A stretch of DNA of 64,000 nt from Ectocarpus siliculosus (Eukaryota; Sar; Phaeophyceae; Ectocarpales; Ectocarpaceae): positions 2,340,546-2,404,545 of the forward strand of contig FN649726.1 in assembly GCA_000310025.1 (NCBI GenBank), read 5' to 3'. Shown here piece by piece: positions 1 to 17,689 of this stretch. Position numbers and translations under genes: made by a program. Positions within the stretch are counted from its first letter, which is position 1. The number at the start of each line of letters is the position of its first letter. The notes beneath the pieces were generated by a model, which searched no databases, had not been told where the DNA came from, and saw only the letters and a list, made by a program, of their open reading frames with translations.

Positions 1-177
1 CATGAATAGCCATTCGATAGCGAAACGTGTCTGTTCCCTTTCATGTCTTCGTAACTATCAGACCAAGACGTTATGGACCCAGTCCCCTGAATATGCAAGC
101 GAGACTTGAGCATCCATGCATTGTTCCACCATTCCAACGAGACAAACCAACCGCACACATCAATCATTCACATTCAG

Positions 178-295
178 GTTTGCCCAGCAAGCCGCAATGG
201 AGGCAGAGGCGGCTCGGCTCCTTCAAGAAAAGCTGGAAGCAGAGAAGAAGGCCGAGGCTGCCAAATCTTCGAAAAAGAAGAAGGGAAAAAAATAG
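178..295 (+). CDS. C-terminal exon of an unidentified Lys-rich protein (partial)
   Basis: This is the last exon of a gene that enters from the left edge. A pyrimidine/A-rich tract ends in CAG at 175-177. The first base (178) completes a codon of the missing upstream exon. The frame then stays open to a TAG at 293-295 and encodes about 38 residues, starting FAQQAAMEAEAARLLQEKLE. The segment is rich in Glu, Ala and Lys, looks like a helix or coiled coil, and ends in a basic tail (KSSKKKKGKK). Such tails occur on many cytosolic or nuclear RNA-binding and trafficking proteins, so no family can be named. Bases 1-177 look like intron. The gene is convergent with the lipoamide dehydrogenase gene, with 174 bases between the stop codons. 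The exon call rests on the acceptor site and composition only. Confidence 0.5.
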
Positions 296-469
296 TGCCC
301 CACAGCCGGTAGCATAAGGCACGCGTCCTAAAATTCACCCGCTGAACGAATGATACCGCCCCGTCTCAACCTTCGCCCTGAATCCTACACAGCAAACGAC
401 ACCCAACACCAGCACTTAAAAAATCAAGCACGTCCCTTGGGCGAACAAACAAAAGGGTGCAGACGAAAA

Positions 470-5659
<5,190 letters not shown>

Positions 5660-6305
5660 CACGTGTCTAAGGGTGTGCGTCACTACATTAATAGAAGAGG
5701 ACATGGTACAAGAGAAGTGCGGCATGTTATTCGCGTGAAAGCACCATCAACCCATCACCTTCTGCAGCCCAGCAGGGGAGAGGCTCGCACAGTACCCACA
5801 AGCTGGCGAGTTGCGCGGAAGTGCACACCTATCTGGGCCATAGTCCCCCTCTCTCTCTTTTCTCGCGATCGAGGTAGGGTGGGGTTGTGTCGACGCGCAC
5901 ACGCGGAACCTGGGACGGGAAGGATATATTTTTGTCCCGCGTCCTGCCAAGTCCCGCAGGCAGGGGGCCCAAAAGATGAAAATTATTCATGTATTATCGC
6001 CCCCCGCCCCGAACCAACTAAATATGCGCACATAGCAGGAGGAGGAGAAGATTGGCCGAAGATTGAGTGTCGTCCTTGACGACGCCACATAGTCTATATA
6101 CATATGCGAAGGAGGAGTATAATACCGATTCGGAGAAGTTAGTCGACGGATACCCTGCGAATCGGGTTATCCTTTTTAACGTGAGCTTTGGATGCTCAAC
6201 TCACATTCACTTCATTCATTTCATCATCCACCCTCTTCTTATATTATTACCGACACAAATTGTGTGCTGTAGTAATATACATACTGTAGAAGGGCACCTA
6301 CCGGT
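5660..6305. other. Upstream of DLD: no gene seen
   Basis: This stretch lies between the proposed first DLD exon and a LINE fragment. It should contain the DLD 5' UTR and promoter. A long plus-strand frame across 5435-6079 overlaps the antisense of a real DLD exon, so it is a shadow. No recognisable domain, RNA gene or clear repeat is present. Confidence 0.5.
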
Positions 6306-6860
6306 AGCTTTCCTACGCCCAGACCCTGAAGAGGGTAGGGTGCCAGAGCGTGGAAACCACTATCCGGCAACGGCGCCTGCTGTTGGCGGGAGCGCTGGTA
6401 AGGCAGCCAGACGGACGACTCCCGAAACGGGTGATGCTTGGCGTACTAGTGGGGGGGGGGGGTCCAGGCAGGGGGAAACCGGAGCAAAACTGGCAGATGC
6501 GCCTGAAGGACGACCTCAAGATGTTCGAAGCAGAGCACGGATCTACGGACGCCGAGCCATGCTTCTTCGGAGTCCCGGAAACAACTTGGATGGAAGCAGC
6601 GAAGGTGGACCGGGGGATACCGTGGCATACAAGGGGTACTGCAGGGAGCTAAAAGGTTGTTCATGGCCTCCTGGCACAAGAAGGAAGAGGAGGCTAGCCG
6701 ACAACGAGCGCTCAAACGAAACAAGAAGCCCGACAACAACACGGACACGTCAACAACCACGGGGGTGGGAGGGGTACAGCAGGCGGACGAGACGGCGAGG
6801 AAAGGCAGGAAACGCGAAGAGACGGACCGAGTGGCGCGAAACACCGTGGTGCCGAAATGA
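6306..6860 (+). mobile_element. Frameshifted C-terminal fragment of a non-LTR retrotransposon ORF2
   Basis: The plus strand encodes the region after the reverse transcriptase of LINE-type ORF2 proteins. It reads TLKRVGCQSVETTIRQRRLL, then LAGALVRQPDGRLPKRVMLG, a Gly-rich stretch, and a segment with WQMRLKDDLKMF. At about 6625-6650 the frame shifts by one base. The protein then continues GVLQGAKRLFMASWHKKEEE and ends at TGA 6858-6860. The usual upstream reverse-transcriptase and endonuclease domains are absent. A poly-C tract and a TTG/TTTG-rich stretch follow (6886-7025), which may be the element's tail. It is a dead, 5'-truncated copy. Confidence 0.75.
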
Positions 6861-7147
6861 ACCTCTTTTTCTTGCTTGACTTTTACCCCCCCCCCCCCCC
6901 CGGCATTGCACCATTCATTGCACCAACCCCCCGCGAGCGATGACGCGCATGGGCTGGCTCGAGTGGCCCGCTTTGTCTTGTGTTGTCTTGTGTTGTTCTG
7001 TTTGTTTGTTGTTTGTTGTTTGTCGCTAAGGCGTGTGTCTTTCTCTGTCTGTCTCTTTCTCTTTCCCTTTCTTTGCTTCTCTCCATTATTTGCTGTTACA
7101 AGAACAAATAATAACTGTAACCAACCGCCAAACGCGGTGGAATAATA

Positions 7148-7296
7148 CCCACAGGGGAGATATCGCTGTGTGCCGCTTGGGAAACCATGGAAATACAGGT
7201 AGCTTTACGCTATGAATTCATTGATAATAATCCATCTTAAACTCTCTTCTTAGATAGAGATGGATATTCGTTGGGTCATATTCAGAAAATAAAAAA
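7148..7296 (+). repeat. Diverged single copy of the ~150-bp dispersed repeat
   Basis: It shares order and wording with the tandem pair at 15986-16326: CAGGGGAGAT, a GGGAAACC block, ACAGGTA, CTATGAATTCATTG, a TAGATAGAGATGG block and TTCGTTG..TCATATT, ending in an A-rich tail. The copies differ at many sites, so this is an old member of a small repeat family. Confidence 0.65.
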
Positions 7297-8064
7297 ACAT
7301 AAGGCCGAAAAACATATATTTGCGCCCGCGCGTAAAACAAGAACAAAATAACTGTAACCACCAAACGCGGTCGTCGTGGAATGAGCACACTCCGCTGTGC
7401 AGACGACAGAGGAGAGGTGTGCCCCTAACCTCTCGTTGGCAGGCTAATCCCTGGCGAATCCCGTTGTAGAATGGAATTTATTGGCAGGTAGGGAACTAAT
7501 ACACACGTTGGCGTTATTGTACAACAATGAATGGAGGATGCATGAATCAATGGACGGCTGTGTTCCGACGAATAAAAGAAAGCCATCAATTATCAAGTTG
7601 TCAAGTGTGCATGCGGATTGCGGCGGAACATACTCTCGCGTCGGAAGTTGCGGCGGTGTGGCCCGAACCTCTCGTTGGCAGGCTAAATAGATAGACACAC
7701 AGTCATTCTAGCGTCGAACTGGCTGTGCATCCTGTTCTAAATTGAACGAGGCTTCAATTTGATGGCGGGTAGGCAAAGTTTAGGCACAAATTCGTCGAGA
7801 TCGGAGCAATTTGGTGCCGGAAGCACCTAATGCATGCCCGCTTGTGTTTCGTGCTTGAGAAGGCCGATCACCGACGACACAGTCAAACATCAACGCAGGA
7901 GGCGCCAATCAAGCTGAAACTTGCTGAGGGCGTCCAAAGTAGTGCAGGACGGCCGATGGTCTGATCCCTCGCGCCTCGGGCGTTCAGGCCAGAAAAGTGC
8001 GTGGTTCGGAGCTTCGGAGTGAACGTGATCATTCATTCACATTTTCTTTTACCGTTCTGTGAGA

Positions 8065-8094
8065 CCTCTAGAGACCGTAACGGTCTCCTAGAGG
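8065..8094. repeat. Near-perfect palindrome (hairpin)
   Basis: CCTCTAGAGACCGT is followed almost at once by ACGGTCTCCTAGAGG. The arms pair except for one extra base. It lies about 750 bases downstream of the stop codon of the ankyrin/WW gene. Its function is unknown; it could be the relic of a foldback element. Confidence 0.6.
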
Positions 8095-8846
8095 AAATGC
8101 TGTGAAGATGAAATCAATTCAAAAGGCTGCCCCATCGAATCATCTTTTACTTATACTCATCCCCTGCTCATCATGTGTGTGTGTGTTACGACAACACACG
8201 CATGCGCCTAACCGTGGTGTTGGAAACGGCATCATCATAATATTATTTTCAATGAATGGGGTTTTTTGAAGATATTTGGTCCGGTTCAAACCCTCAATGA
8301 CTTGCAACCCTAGAGAGTTAGCTCTCAACAGGTTCACTCGAAATTTTCTGTCATGTATAACCATTTTCTTACATTTATGGGACCGTAAGGAACCTGCGCA
8401 GCCATTATTCATTATTATTGTCGTTGACGACCGGCGCAAATTCAGCCCAACCAATCAGATACGAAGAGCACGGCCGGCGGAAACAAGCGTAGTCCCTTCT
8501 GTGCTAACTGCTTAATTAATTAATTGACTTGTTCCCATTTCCGTGCCCGCATGCTCATTGTGACCCTGAACAGTGAGTGGTGGTCAATTCGTAGACATTG
8601 CTGTATCTAATCGGCAACAATACACGGCTATCTGAGAATTATCTGTGTTGCTCTTATGTTATTTTAATCGTAGAGATTCTTACGGCATCCCATTCAATTT
8701 ATATAATGGTGTACTACGTACTCCTGCTCGGTCTTATGCACGCAAATTTAAAAACCTTGCATCTCAGCGTCCACGGCGACAGTACACGACCAGCGCATCT
8801 TTCAGTAACTACCCTCTACGCCGCGTGTGGTTCCGCCAGGAGAATG

Positions 8847-11800
8847 CTATCGGGGAGTAAAGAGGTCGTCCACCGAGTCAATTTCTCGTACATTGTCCTC
8901 TGGCACCATTGAATTGCCGTCTGCACGACTCTCAGTGTCTGCCCTTCTGTCCCCAACTTCTCTATCCTCCTCGGGTGGTTCCCATTGCGATTCATCAGTG
9001 ACCTGGTTGTACCAAAAAAGTAACCCCGTCGATGGGTCCTTGAACGCCATCCAATCTCCTGTGGAACCGCCAATACCAGTATCGCCCTCGAGGCGTTCAT
9101 CTTCGTCGGCCCATTCCTGAGAGACAGCAGCAGTCGAAGAGAGATCGTCGGGTCGCTCCCACTGGAACTCGTTGTTTTTGTCATTATAGTAAAAAACGTT
9201 TCCATCCGGGAGCGTGTACTCTATCCAGTCACCCTCCCGCTTCAGTCGCATGGACGCTTTGGTGAGAGAGCTTGCGCTGCCTTCGCGAACCCCGGTTGGC
9301 GCGTCTCGCTGTGATTTCTCTTCGACGTGATTGTACCAAAACACGCTCTTCTCGTTCTGGTCTTCATACGAAATCCAGTCTCCCCAGTGCTCAAGCCGTA
9401 CGGAACGCTCACGGCGTAAAGACATCAGAGACTGAGGGCGGACAAGCGCCGAGTCTTCCTGGACTCCAGCAGTGGTATCTCCCTGCTGCTTGACGCTGTT
9501 GAGAGTTTCCCTACATCGTTTGTGTCCCTGCTTGATCATGTGCGCACAGACAGAAACGCGGCAGTTTCAGAAACGGCATCAGGAGAAGTTGTTTCGGCAA
9601 ACAGTAAATTTCACATCCAGTCATGCCCGCAATACTGTTGCTTACATCGGGCACGTTTCTTCTCCATCAGTAACCCACGATTCAGGTGATCCCTTTGGCC
9701 ACATGAGTGGCGGAAAAAAAACAATGAATATGGTTAGGGTAGATATCTCACCTCGAGAGTAGCCAGGAACAGCACCGAATCGAAGTATGAGTTGTTGACG
9801 TGATGATGCAACTGATATTCCATCAATATCTTCTCGCACGCTGATTGGCCTCTCCGTGAAGCAAGGTCAATAGGCCTGAGGCCTTTCGTGTTCCTTGCAT
9901 CCGGTTCGACACCATATTGCAGCAAGAGTAGAAGGCATGCTGTGCTACCGTTGTACGCTGCCGCGTGCATTGGAGTGTCACCGCGCTTGTCTACCTCACC
10001 AAGATCTTGATCTGCATACTCGAGCAGTTCGCAGAGGAACTCTGCCTTCTCCAGTCGATCGGAAGCGCAGGCGACAAACAAAGGTGTTCGCAAGTCCGCA
10101 TCCTGCAAGTTGAACGAATATGCACGGCATAAACGTTTCATTTGTTGGGATTCTCGTAGGGTTTTCCAGTGGAGCTGCAAGAAGCGTGAGCAAGGCGATG
10201 TGTAAGGACACCAGCGGCTTGGTGCGTTTACGCGAGAAAAATTCTACCGGTTTACACCCTTTCCGAAAGCAAAACACTCGGCGAGACCCACCTTGGCATT
10301 GAGATTTGCCCCGTGCTGCGATAAGACCTCTAAGACATCGTTGTTTGCCGCGAGATGGGCTGGCGTCATTTCCATTTCGTTGAGGGGTTCAACCGCACTT
10401 CGCCCGTGCTGAAGGAGAAGCCGACAACACAGTCGCGACCCCGCTAAAGCGGCAGCGTGAAGTGGGGTGTCTCTGTTGACATCCATCGCGTGACAGCTTT
10501 GAGGGCTTTCCTGAATCAGCAGGTCCGCAGCATCAGCGTGAGCGTTCGCGCACGCGTAGAACAGGGGACTTCGACCAGAGGAATCAACCTCCGCCAATAT
10601 CTCGCGTTGGGTAGATTGAATTGCCTCAAGGCAAGTCAAGTGTCCAGCTGCAGCGGCCAAATGCGCTGTAGACATTTCCCTCTGGTGCGTGCGGCAGTGA
10701 GCACACACGCCGGAATCGATAGAGTCGGCCGGGGGAACAGCTTGGTGGCCATTCCAGTGGCTTCCGTCTTCCTGAACACTGCCAGCAAGTGCCAAACCAT
10801 CGTCTGTCGTCTCAGTATACCTCAGCACTTCCGGACTTTCTGCACTGGAGGTTAAAGTGAAATTTTCGACAAGACCTGGCTCCCCTTGATCCTTTCTCAT
10901 GTCCGGACTCGCAGATTGCGGCGCGGCTCTCTCGGTCACGTCAGTAGTCTCCTCGGCGTTTTCACTAACGGTGGGTACCGGTGCACAAGCCTCATCGCGA
11001 CCAGATGTGGTAGTCAAGGGTATACCCTGGGTATCCACTGGGTCAACGTGACCAAATTGTCCTTCATTGTCGTCCTGGGTGTTGGTGGGTACGGCTGATG
11101 TGCCCTCTACGGCGTTCGAAGAACGCTGCTCCGCTATTTGGGATTCCAGAATGGCCCGTTCTTCCGCAAGCTTGCTAGCCTCCCTCTCCATCCCGGCGAT
11201 TGCCGCTGCTTCTGCAGCCATCTTTTCAAGAACTCTCTGTTTTGCCTCGTCGCTCAGCTTTTGAAGCTCTGCCTCCTCCTGCTGCATCTTCGCTTCGATT
11301 GCTTCACGTTTTCGTGCGATCAATTGGGCTTCTTGCACCAACGTGTCCTCGAGCTCACGCTTGTTCGTCATTTCAGCCTGCAACTCGGCACGCTTGGTAG
11401 ACAGCTGAAGAGCTTGCCGCTCCATTTCTGCAATGGCAGCGGCCTCAGCGACCATTTTGGCCTCCACCTGTTGGGGTAGGTGGGCGAAGCAATGTACAGC
11501 TTGTGCGTTAGGCAGCATGAGTTGGCATCTAACAACTCAACGAGCAACATCATGTATCTGCTCTATGCCAACGGAATACTTGCCTCTCGCTTGGCAGCCT
11601 CGCTCAAAGTTTTAATTTCCTCTTCCTCCTGTCTCATTCGGGCCTCGACCAAGGCGCGCTTCGTCTTCAATGCGGAAGTATTGGCTTCGATTTCCGCGGC
11701 TTTGATATCTTCTCGTTCCGCTAGCTGTTTCTGCATATTCTCCCTCTGTAGAGCCATGTCAGCGGCCTGCCGTTCCAACTGAGCCACTACTTCCGCCTCT

Positions 11801-14800
11801 GCACGAATACGCTCTTCAGCTTCCCTCTTGGCTTCCTCGCTCATGAATTTGCTTTCCCCTTTCTTCTTGGCACTTTCTGTGAGCTCTGCCATTTTGACGG
11901 CTTCCTCCTCCAGCCTCTCTTCCATATCCTTACGTTTTTTCATCAGCTGTTCTCTCTTGGCTTGGCGTCTTCGGAGTTTTTCCTCATCCTAGTAAGTAGG
12001 GCATGTCAGTTGGCACAAACAATTCCAGTAGAGTGTATTGTTTAATGGACTGCAAGAATTCACCAGAGTGTATGCTGCCTGCCGTTTCATCTCGTACGGT
12101 GAGCTGTAGTTACATGCCAAGAAGCGCCGTTTCAGAGAGGTCGACTGAGTGGTGTGTCCTGCACCATAGCACGTTCAGTTTTTCATCAAACCAAGAGAAA
12201 GCCTCGTCCTCCCACTTGCCTGCTGGACTCCTCTGTGTTCTACTTGCTGGCGCTCCATGCGCTTGCGTCTAGTCTCGTCGACGGCGGCCAGTGCCCTGCA
12301 GAAGGAACAATTTAATTGACCATGCACAGCATTAGATAGGGTCAAGGCGGCTCGGTAAGTGCCGACCAAACTGGTTGAGGCTGGGCTGAACATGTCTGAG
12401 CCCCGTGTCCTCCTGGGGCCCCGTAATGATGCTTCCCTTCTGCAGCACCCGAACGTGTCTCATGCATCAAGCTTCTAGAATACATATTGCTGCAGATTGG
12501 CCTTAGGGGAAATCTTTTCCGAACGCACAACCGTGTTTCAAGTGTCCAGATGCTCAATAACTCCCTTGGCCGCATCTTCTCAGAAGAAGTCTTGAAGGTT
12601 TAGATCGAGGAGTCCACAACGCCGTTTTTGAGCGTGTCCAATTCGAGGCAAAACGGTCAACATATTGGAGAGAGAGGGGGAGAGAGAGATAGAGAGAGAA
12701 ACGTTTAGTTACGCAACACCAGAGCACCTCCTCACAAGCAACCACAGCCCACACACTCGGCCATGCTCCTGGTGTGGTGTGCGAAAACTTCCGGATCAAC
12801 AGATGGCAGTCGTGGGCACCCACAAACGAACACCATCTTGTGATTTTGAAGCTGCATGCCAGCAGCTCAAGAAGGAGGTATGTTCACACCTGCTTCTGCA
12901 TGCTCGATGGCGTCGAATCCCAAGTTTTGGTAACCCCGATGAACAAACGCGCTCTAACCAATTCGCTGGTATCTCACAAGAGATTCTACAAGACGTTGTG
13001 CTTTGGTTAAGGGACTGGGTAAAAATTTAGCCGTTTCATGTATAACAGGCCCGGAAAACAGCTGTTCCACACAACCTGCCTTTTGAGAGAAACACCCACG
13101 TCTCTGGCACTTTGTGTAAGGCTCATTAGGACATGGCTCCTCGCCATCGAAAAGAAAAAAGGGGCACAGTATCCATGGGCCCGAGGTTGAGCATGTTGCT
13201 TTAAGCCTCAGGACACCATCCATCTCGAGGTAGCCCTCATTGTTGATGATTCTGCCGCAAGGCACTTGCCTCAAACTATAACAACGAGTCTAGAGCAGTA
13301 CACTTGCTGTTTTATCAACTTCAAAACCACAAACGGCGCTGCACAATGGGGCTGCCACTATATGTTCGCCATCACCAGTAGTTATTCAAAGGTTATACTC
13401 AACTGGACTTGTATCGTTGCGTAGCTTCTCGTTGCGCATGAGAGTCCCGTCATGCACCGCTACATCGTGAAGTATTCTTTGAACTGTAGTCGCTTGGTTT
13501 GATTTTAGCAGCTCTCAAATACGTTGTCTGCATGCCATGCTCAACGTACGAGGATTTGAGTGAAGCCTTGACCCCCGGTCAACTTACTCTTTTGGCATAT
13601 CCTTCAAACATGAATACTTAAGGCTAGGCTGGGCTCCGCAAGGAAAAAAAAGACGTACAAAAGGAACGGTGGTTCGCACGAAAAACGAAACAAATTGAAC
13701 GTAGAGTGCGGGATTTTGCGCAAAAATGCAGCTTCATGTGCAGGGGACGTAAAAATCATCTGGGAAAGCTTCTGGTTGATAACATTTTGGTCCGTATGGA
13801 TCGAAATTTCAAAATGTGCGATCGATGAAACCTCTACATGATTTTGGTCTAGGAAATTGTCCGGTATGCCAACTTGATTCGTCTTCAATCCGTTTGTTCA
13901 TCGGGGGAACACACGTGGAGAATGGCGTCGACGCGCCCAAGCATCCACAAGATCTGGCAGTTCGGGGTAAAATTCGGCCGCTGCATCTAGCCACAGTTCA
14001 CTAGAAACCTCTAGAGTCGTTTCTGGTTGGCCTTCTACTACTGTAAAGGCACGCAACGCCATTCACACACCACATCGGCAGGCTCTGGCAAAATTCGAGC
14101 AGTTTGGTTGCTTGTGGCGCACAGTAGTGCTCGACGGGGTTGTCCAAGTTCGTATGACTTACTGAAAATATGTAACGGTTTGTGTCTCCGAAGGGTTTGC
14201 GGGGCAGGGGAGAATTTCGAACGTACAGTAATCTGGAGGGGCACCACCAAGGAATATTTTGTAGAAAATTGACGCGTGAAAAATAAAAAATTAGTTGGAG
14301 AAAAATACACCATTTCGTAGCCCCGGGGACAGTCCCCTCCGCTGGGACCGGGCGATCCGTTAACAATGGGGGTCACCGGGGTTTTGCCTCTTGTTGCCCA
14401 AAAGCAGGGCAGTCTCGTCCACATCGAGATTGTGGCCCTCTCTAACGTTACATAACAGAAAGACAGCATTGGAGTACCTCTGTAAGAACCGGGATGGGTT
14501 CTTTGGAGAAGAAAACGATCAGTCAGATCGGTAACAGTATGCCGCAAAAAGGCGATGAAACTTTTGGCAGCAGTAAGCTTATGATATTTTTTCAGGGTTC
14601 TGTCCAACTAAAGCTGCCCGTGCGAAAAAACAAAAACCCATTACTCTCGCTCGAGTCGTTTGGTGTTGTATCGCGAAACATTCCTTAAAAGAAATCCAGA
14701 ACTATGCTTGTTGAATGTATGGCGGAGAAGATGAGAGTCGCGCGCGCTCTCCCGTTAGAACCTCTTCGGCACCGTACGAGTCACCAATTGTACCTTTAAC

Positions 14801-15626
14801 TCAGTCTTCGAGAAAGTTCCAACTTCAACAGAGGATGCATGAATGCCAACCTGCATGGTTGTGTCAAATGCGTGTCATGTACCTCGTACTACATACGCAA
14901 AAACAAGGTACCCTTTCCGGAAAGTAGTATTTGCGCACTAAACGCTCACCTCTCGATTTCCCCCCGCTCTTTCTCATCATCTCCTGTGTTTGTATCGTGC
15001 TCCGAAACCCTGGCCACCTCCTGTGCTATGCTTCTGACCTCCGCCACTCGTTGAGCCTTGCGGGCCGCAAGTGCAATTTCAGCTGACAACCGCGGCTCGG
15101 CACGGTTCGACCCTTCCGTCGCTGAAGGTGAGGCAGGCGATGCTCCTTTGAGGCTATTGAAATCATTTCGCCCTGGATGGATATCCTCGGACTCTGGCAG
15201 AGCTGAAAGCGTCGGCGGTGTCTGCGCTCCGTGCATGCCCATGCTGTCGATTCGTTTCCCAACCTTCTTGTCTCTCTTGTCCTCCTTGGGATGAGTCTCG
15301 CCATCTTCTTCGCTTGAACTCACGGGATTCACAAAGCTAGAAGCTCCAGGAATAGACCCGGCGTTCATGCTGCCTTGGGCATTAATTCCTGGTAATTTCA
15401 TGCCCAATGCTTCAGCCATGCCCTGTGGAGGGCGTCTCGGGGGGGGTGGGCTCGCAGGCGGAGAAGGCTGCGACCGTGGAGAACGAAAAGACCCATCCTT
15501 CGCAAAGAGTGGCCGCCGGTCCACGCCTGACGTCAGGGTTCCTTGTTCGTTGAGTGGGGGAATCGTTCCGGAGCCATCGCGGGTCGGGAGAACATCCGTC
15601 GGCGAGCTTCCGGTGGCTAGAGACAT
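8847..15626 (-). CDS. Coiled-coil, ankyrin-repeat and triple-WW-domain protein
   Basis: Scaffold-like protein of unknown function, about 1,113 residues. Exons, 5' to 3': 14950-15626, 12244-12295, 11584-11988, 10292-11467, 9752-10102, 8847-9527; all phases agree. Order of parts: a Ser/Pro-rich disordered N-terminus (about 1-190, with a PPPPRRPP proline run); a long charged coiled coil (about 200-510) with repeated EAAAIAEMER-type units; an acidic linker; about seven ankyrin repeats (about 640-890, for example DTPLHAAALAGS and DTPMHAAAYNGS); then three WW modules near the C-terminus. WW2 and WW3 have both signature Trp; WW1 has lost the second. The intron 10292-11467/11584-11988 uses a GC donor (GAG|GCAAGT). 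ATG 15626 was chosen because no acceptor precedes it in frame. Ankyrin and WW domains bind proteins, so an adaptor role is inferred. No orthologue can be named. Confidence 0.82.
12667..12702. repeat. GA-rich low-complexity tract in an intron
   Basis: AGAGAGAGGGGGAGAGAGAG-type purine tract within the second-exon-to-first-exon intron (12296-14949) of the ankyrin/WW gene. The rest of that 2.65 kb intron shows no gene or clear repeat. Similar CT/GA microsatellites occur near 16650-16676, 32780-32812, 43889-43910, 53282-53330 and 62967-62998. Confidence 0.7.
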
Positions 15627-15985
15627 GCGAGAGATACGTTTGGTCGAGCACGCGGTACAGAAACCAGCCGCATGAGATGCGGCGTGAATACACGGGCTTC
15701 TACCGCTGCGCTCCCATACCCTTCAGTGTCCAGAGATGGCCTTCTGCAGCGACGTTGTGACTGCTTATAACCTACGCAAAGGGAAGGATGTGGACCAGTA
15801 CGCCAAGACAGCATACACCAGCTCGCACACGCACGCATAAAGAATCACACTACACATGCAACGTGCAACGTGCACACACGAGACGCAAGCGGCGTGATCA
15901 TGTGATCATTCACAGGTAATTTTTGAAGCGACACCGATTACCCCGCGTTCCCCGCGCGTTTGAAACTTCAAATTTCAAATACCAA

Positions 15986-16326
15986 ACTGTCTTGTTGAGC
16001 CTGTTACCCGCAGGGGAGATGTCCCTATCTGCTGTCTGGGAAATCGTAGACTTACAGGTACTTTCTGACGCTATGAATCCATTGCTAATCTGTCTCAGAC
16101 TCTTTTCTATGATAGAGATGGTTTCGTTGTGTCATATTAAGAAAAAAAAAAAAAAAACTGTCTTGTTGAGCCTGTTACCCGCAGGGGAGATGTTCCTATA
16201 TGCTGTCTGGGAAACCGTAGACATAAAGGTACTTTCTGACGCTATGAATTCATTGCTAATCTGTCTCAGACTCTTTTCTATGATAGAGATGGATTCGTTG
16301 TGTCATATTAAGAAAAAAATATATAT
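15986..16326 (+). repeat. Two-copy tandem repeat, period 171 bp
   Basis: Copies start at 15986 and 16157 with ACTGTCTTGTTGAGCCTGTT. They run in parallel through CGCAGGGGAGATGT, CTGTCTGGGAAA, ACTTTCTGACGCTATGAAT and TCTATGATAGAGATGG, ending in an A-run. Only a few bases differ between the two, so the duplication is recent. A diverged third copy lies at 7148-7296. Confidence 0.85.
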
Positions 16327-17689
16327 ATGCCCTGAACAAGGCGCCCTCCGGTTGGAGTACTTTGCAACATCATATGGTTAGCGCCTCGGGGGGCAAACCT
16401 ATTTGATGTGAACTTGTTCTTCCTCCCTTCTGGAATCGCATGATAACGCTTGTACACCACAAGCAGCACAAAAATAGAATCTCTGTTTTCATGTTCTGCT
16501 GTAGACTCCTGTATCTCATGTGGATATCACATTCTGCTGTTGTATCGGCCCTTCCGTATCCAGAGTACACCACCAGTCTCGTCTCACGAACCTTTCGCTC
16601 AAGAACATCCCCTGAATCTTTACGTCGATTTGTTTATTGGCACTCGTTCCTTCTCTCTCTCTCTCTCTCTCTCTCTGTTATTCTCTTTCTCTCTCCTTTC
16701 AATGCTCCCAATCCCCTTGATTGCGTCTGACTGACTGATCAGTAACTGGTTCGAAGCTCCAAAAAAATCTCCGTGTTGGAAACAGATGTACCGCAACCAC
16801 TTGATACGAACAAATGCCCACTCTGCCCGAGGCTCGCCGCGCTTTTAAATTACTCTGTGGGGAACCAACAGGGACTATTATTTAGTGTCTACCCGGTACG
16901 GTTAGCGTGAGGTTATGTAGGGTCCAAGTTTATTACGGTTGTTTTGTTTTTTCGGTGTTTTATGGAAACAAACCTGAAAAATGCATACATACGATGTGTC
17001 CTTGTCCGCCAGACGTAATCTTCGCCAAAAAAAATTCGCGAGCTGTTTTTTGCTACCTAAAAACACCTTACAATATGCACTGTCAGTCTGTTTCTCTCTG
17101 AGGCCAATCGCTTCGTAAGGTATCACACCGCTGAGAACACTTACGCGAGGATCACTTAGAAAACAGGGTGTTTCTGTGCGTGCATGTGTTCGTCCCATTT
17201 TCTTCTGGCGCCAGTCTACACACCTCTGGGAGTATTGTTTCTACTACTGTAGTAGGTTTGCAAAAGGTCGGTTGACCACTAGGCCACCGGCGCGACCGGC
17301 GTCATATACGGGCAAGCTTCGAGGTTGCATAAGCTACAGTATACAGAACACGCCACACCTAGGACCGTTTATTTTGCGTGAGGCTCGACCCTTGATGATT
17401 GTTGACTCAAACCAAGCACGCACATGTTCGTATTTTCCAAGTTCTTACATTTAGAGCGGGCATCCCCCTAGGATAAGCGGGGTTCTTGTTCTTCTTTCTA
17501 CGCCGATTACCCCATGCAGAAGACACATCCAGGTTGTTCTGATGGATGGATGGGTGGACGGACTTATTTCAAGAGAATATATAAGCGTGTGTAGCACCAA
17601 CAGTCAGTATAATCGGACACCCCCCCCTCCCCCTCCGCGCGAGACGCATTGAAGATGAATGCAGTACCGTATGTACGATGTCGGAGAGG

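Larger units (their letters stand above)
6861..8846. other. Gene-free region between LINE fragment and ankyrin/WW gene
   Basis: No supported gene. It contains a 15-base poly-C run near 6886-6901 and a TTG-rich low-complexity stretch (about 6975-7025). A short paired repeat CAAACGCGGT with flanking ACTGTAACCA occurs near 7118 and 7349. A repeated CTCTCGTTGGCAGGCTAA occurs near 7431 and 7669. A copy of the dispersed repeat (7148-7296), a hairpin (8065-8094) and an AATTAATTAATT run near 8513 are also present. Its right part should hold the 3' UTR of the minus-strand gene ending at 8847. Confidence 0.55.

Noticed and set aside
6885-7030. Poly-C and TTG-rich stretch as a possible gene
   Set aside because: Low-complexity sequence; translations are artefacts. 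Possibly the LINE tail.
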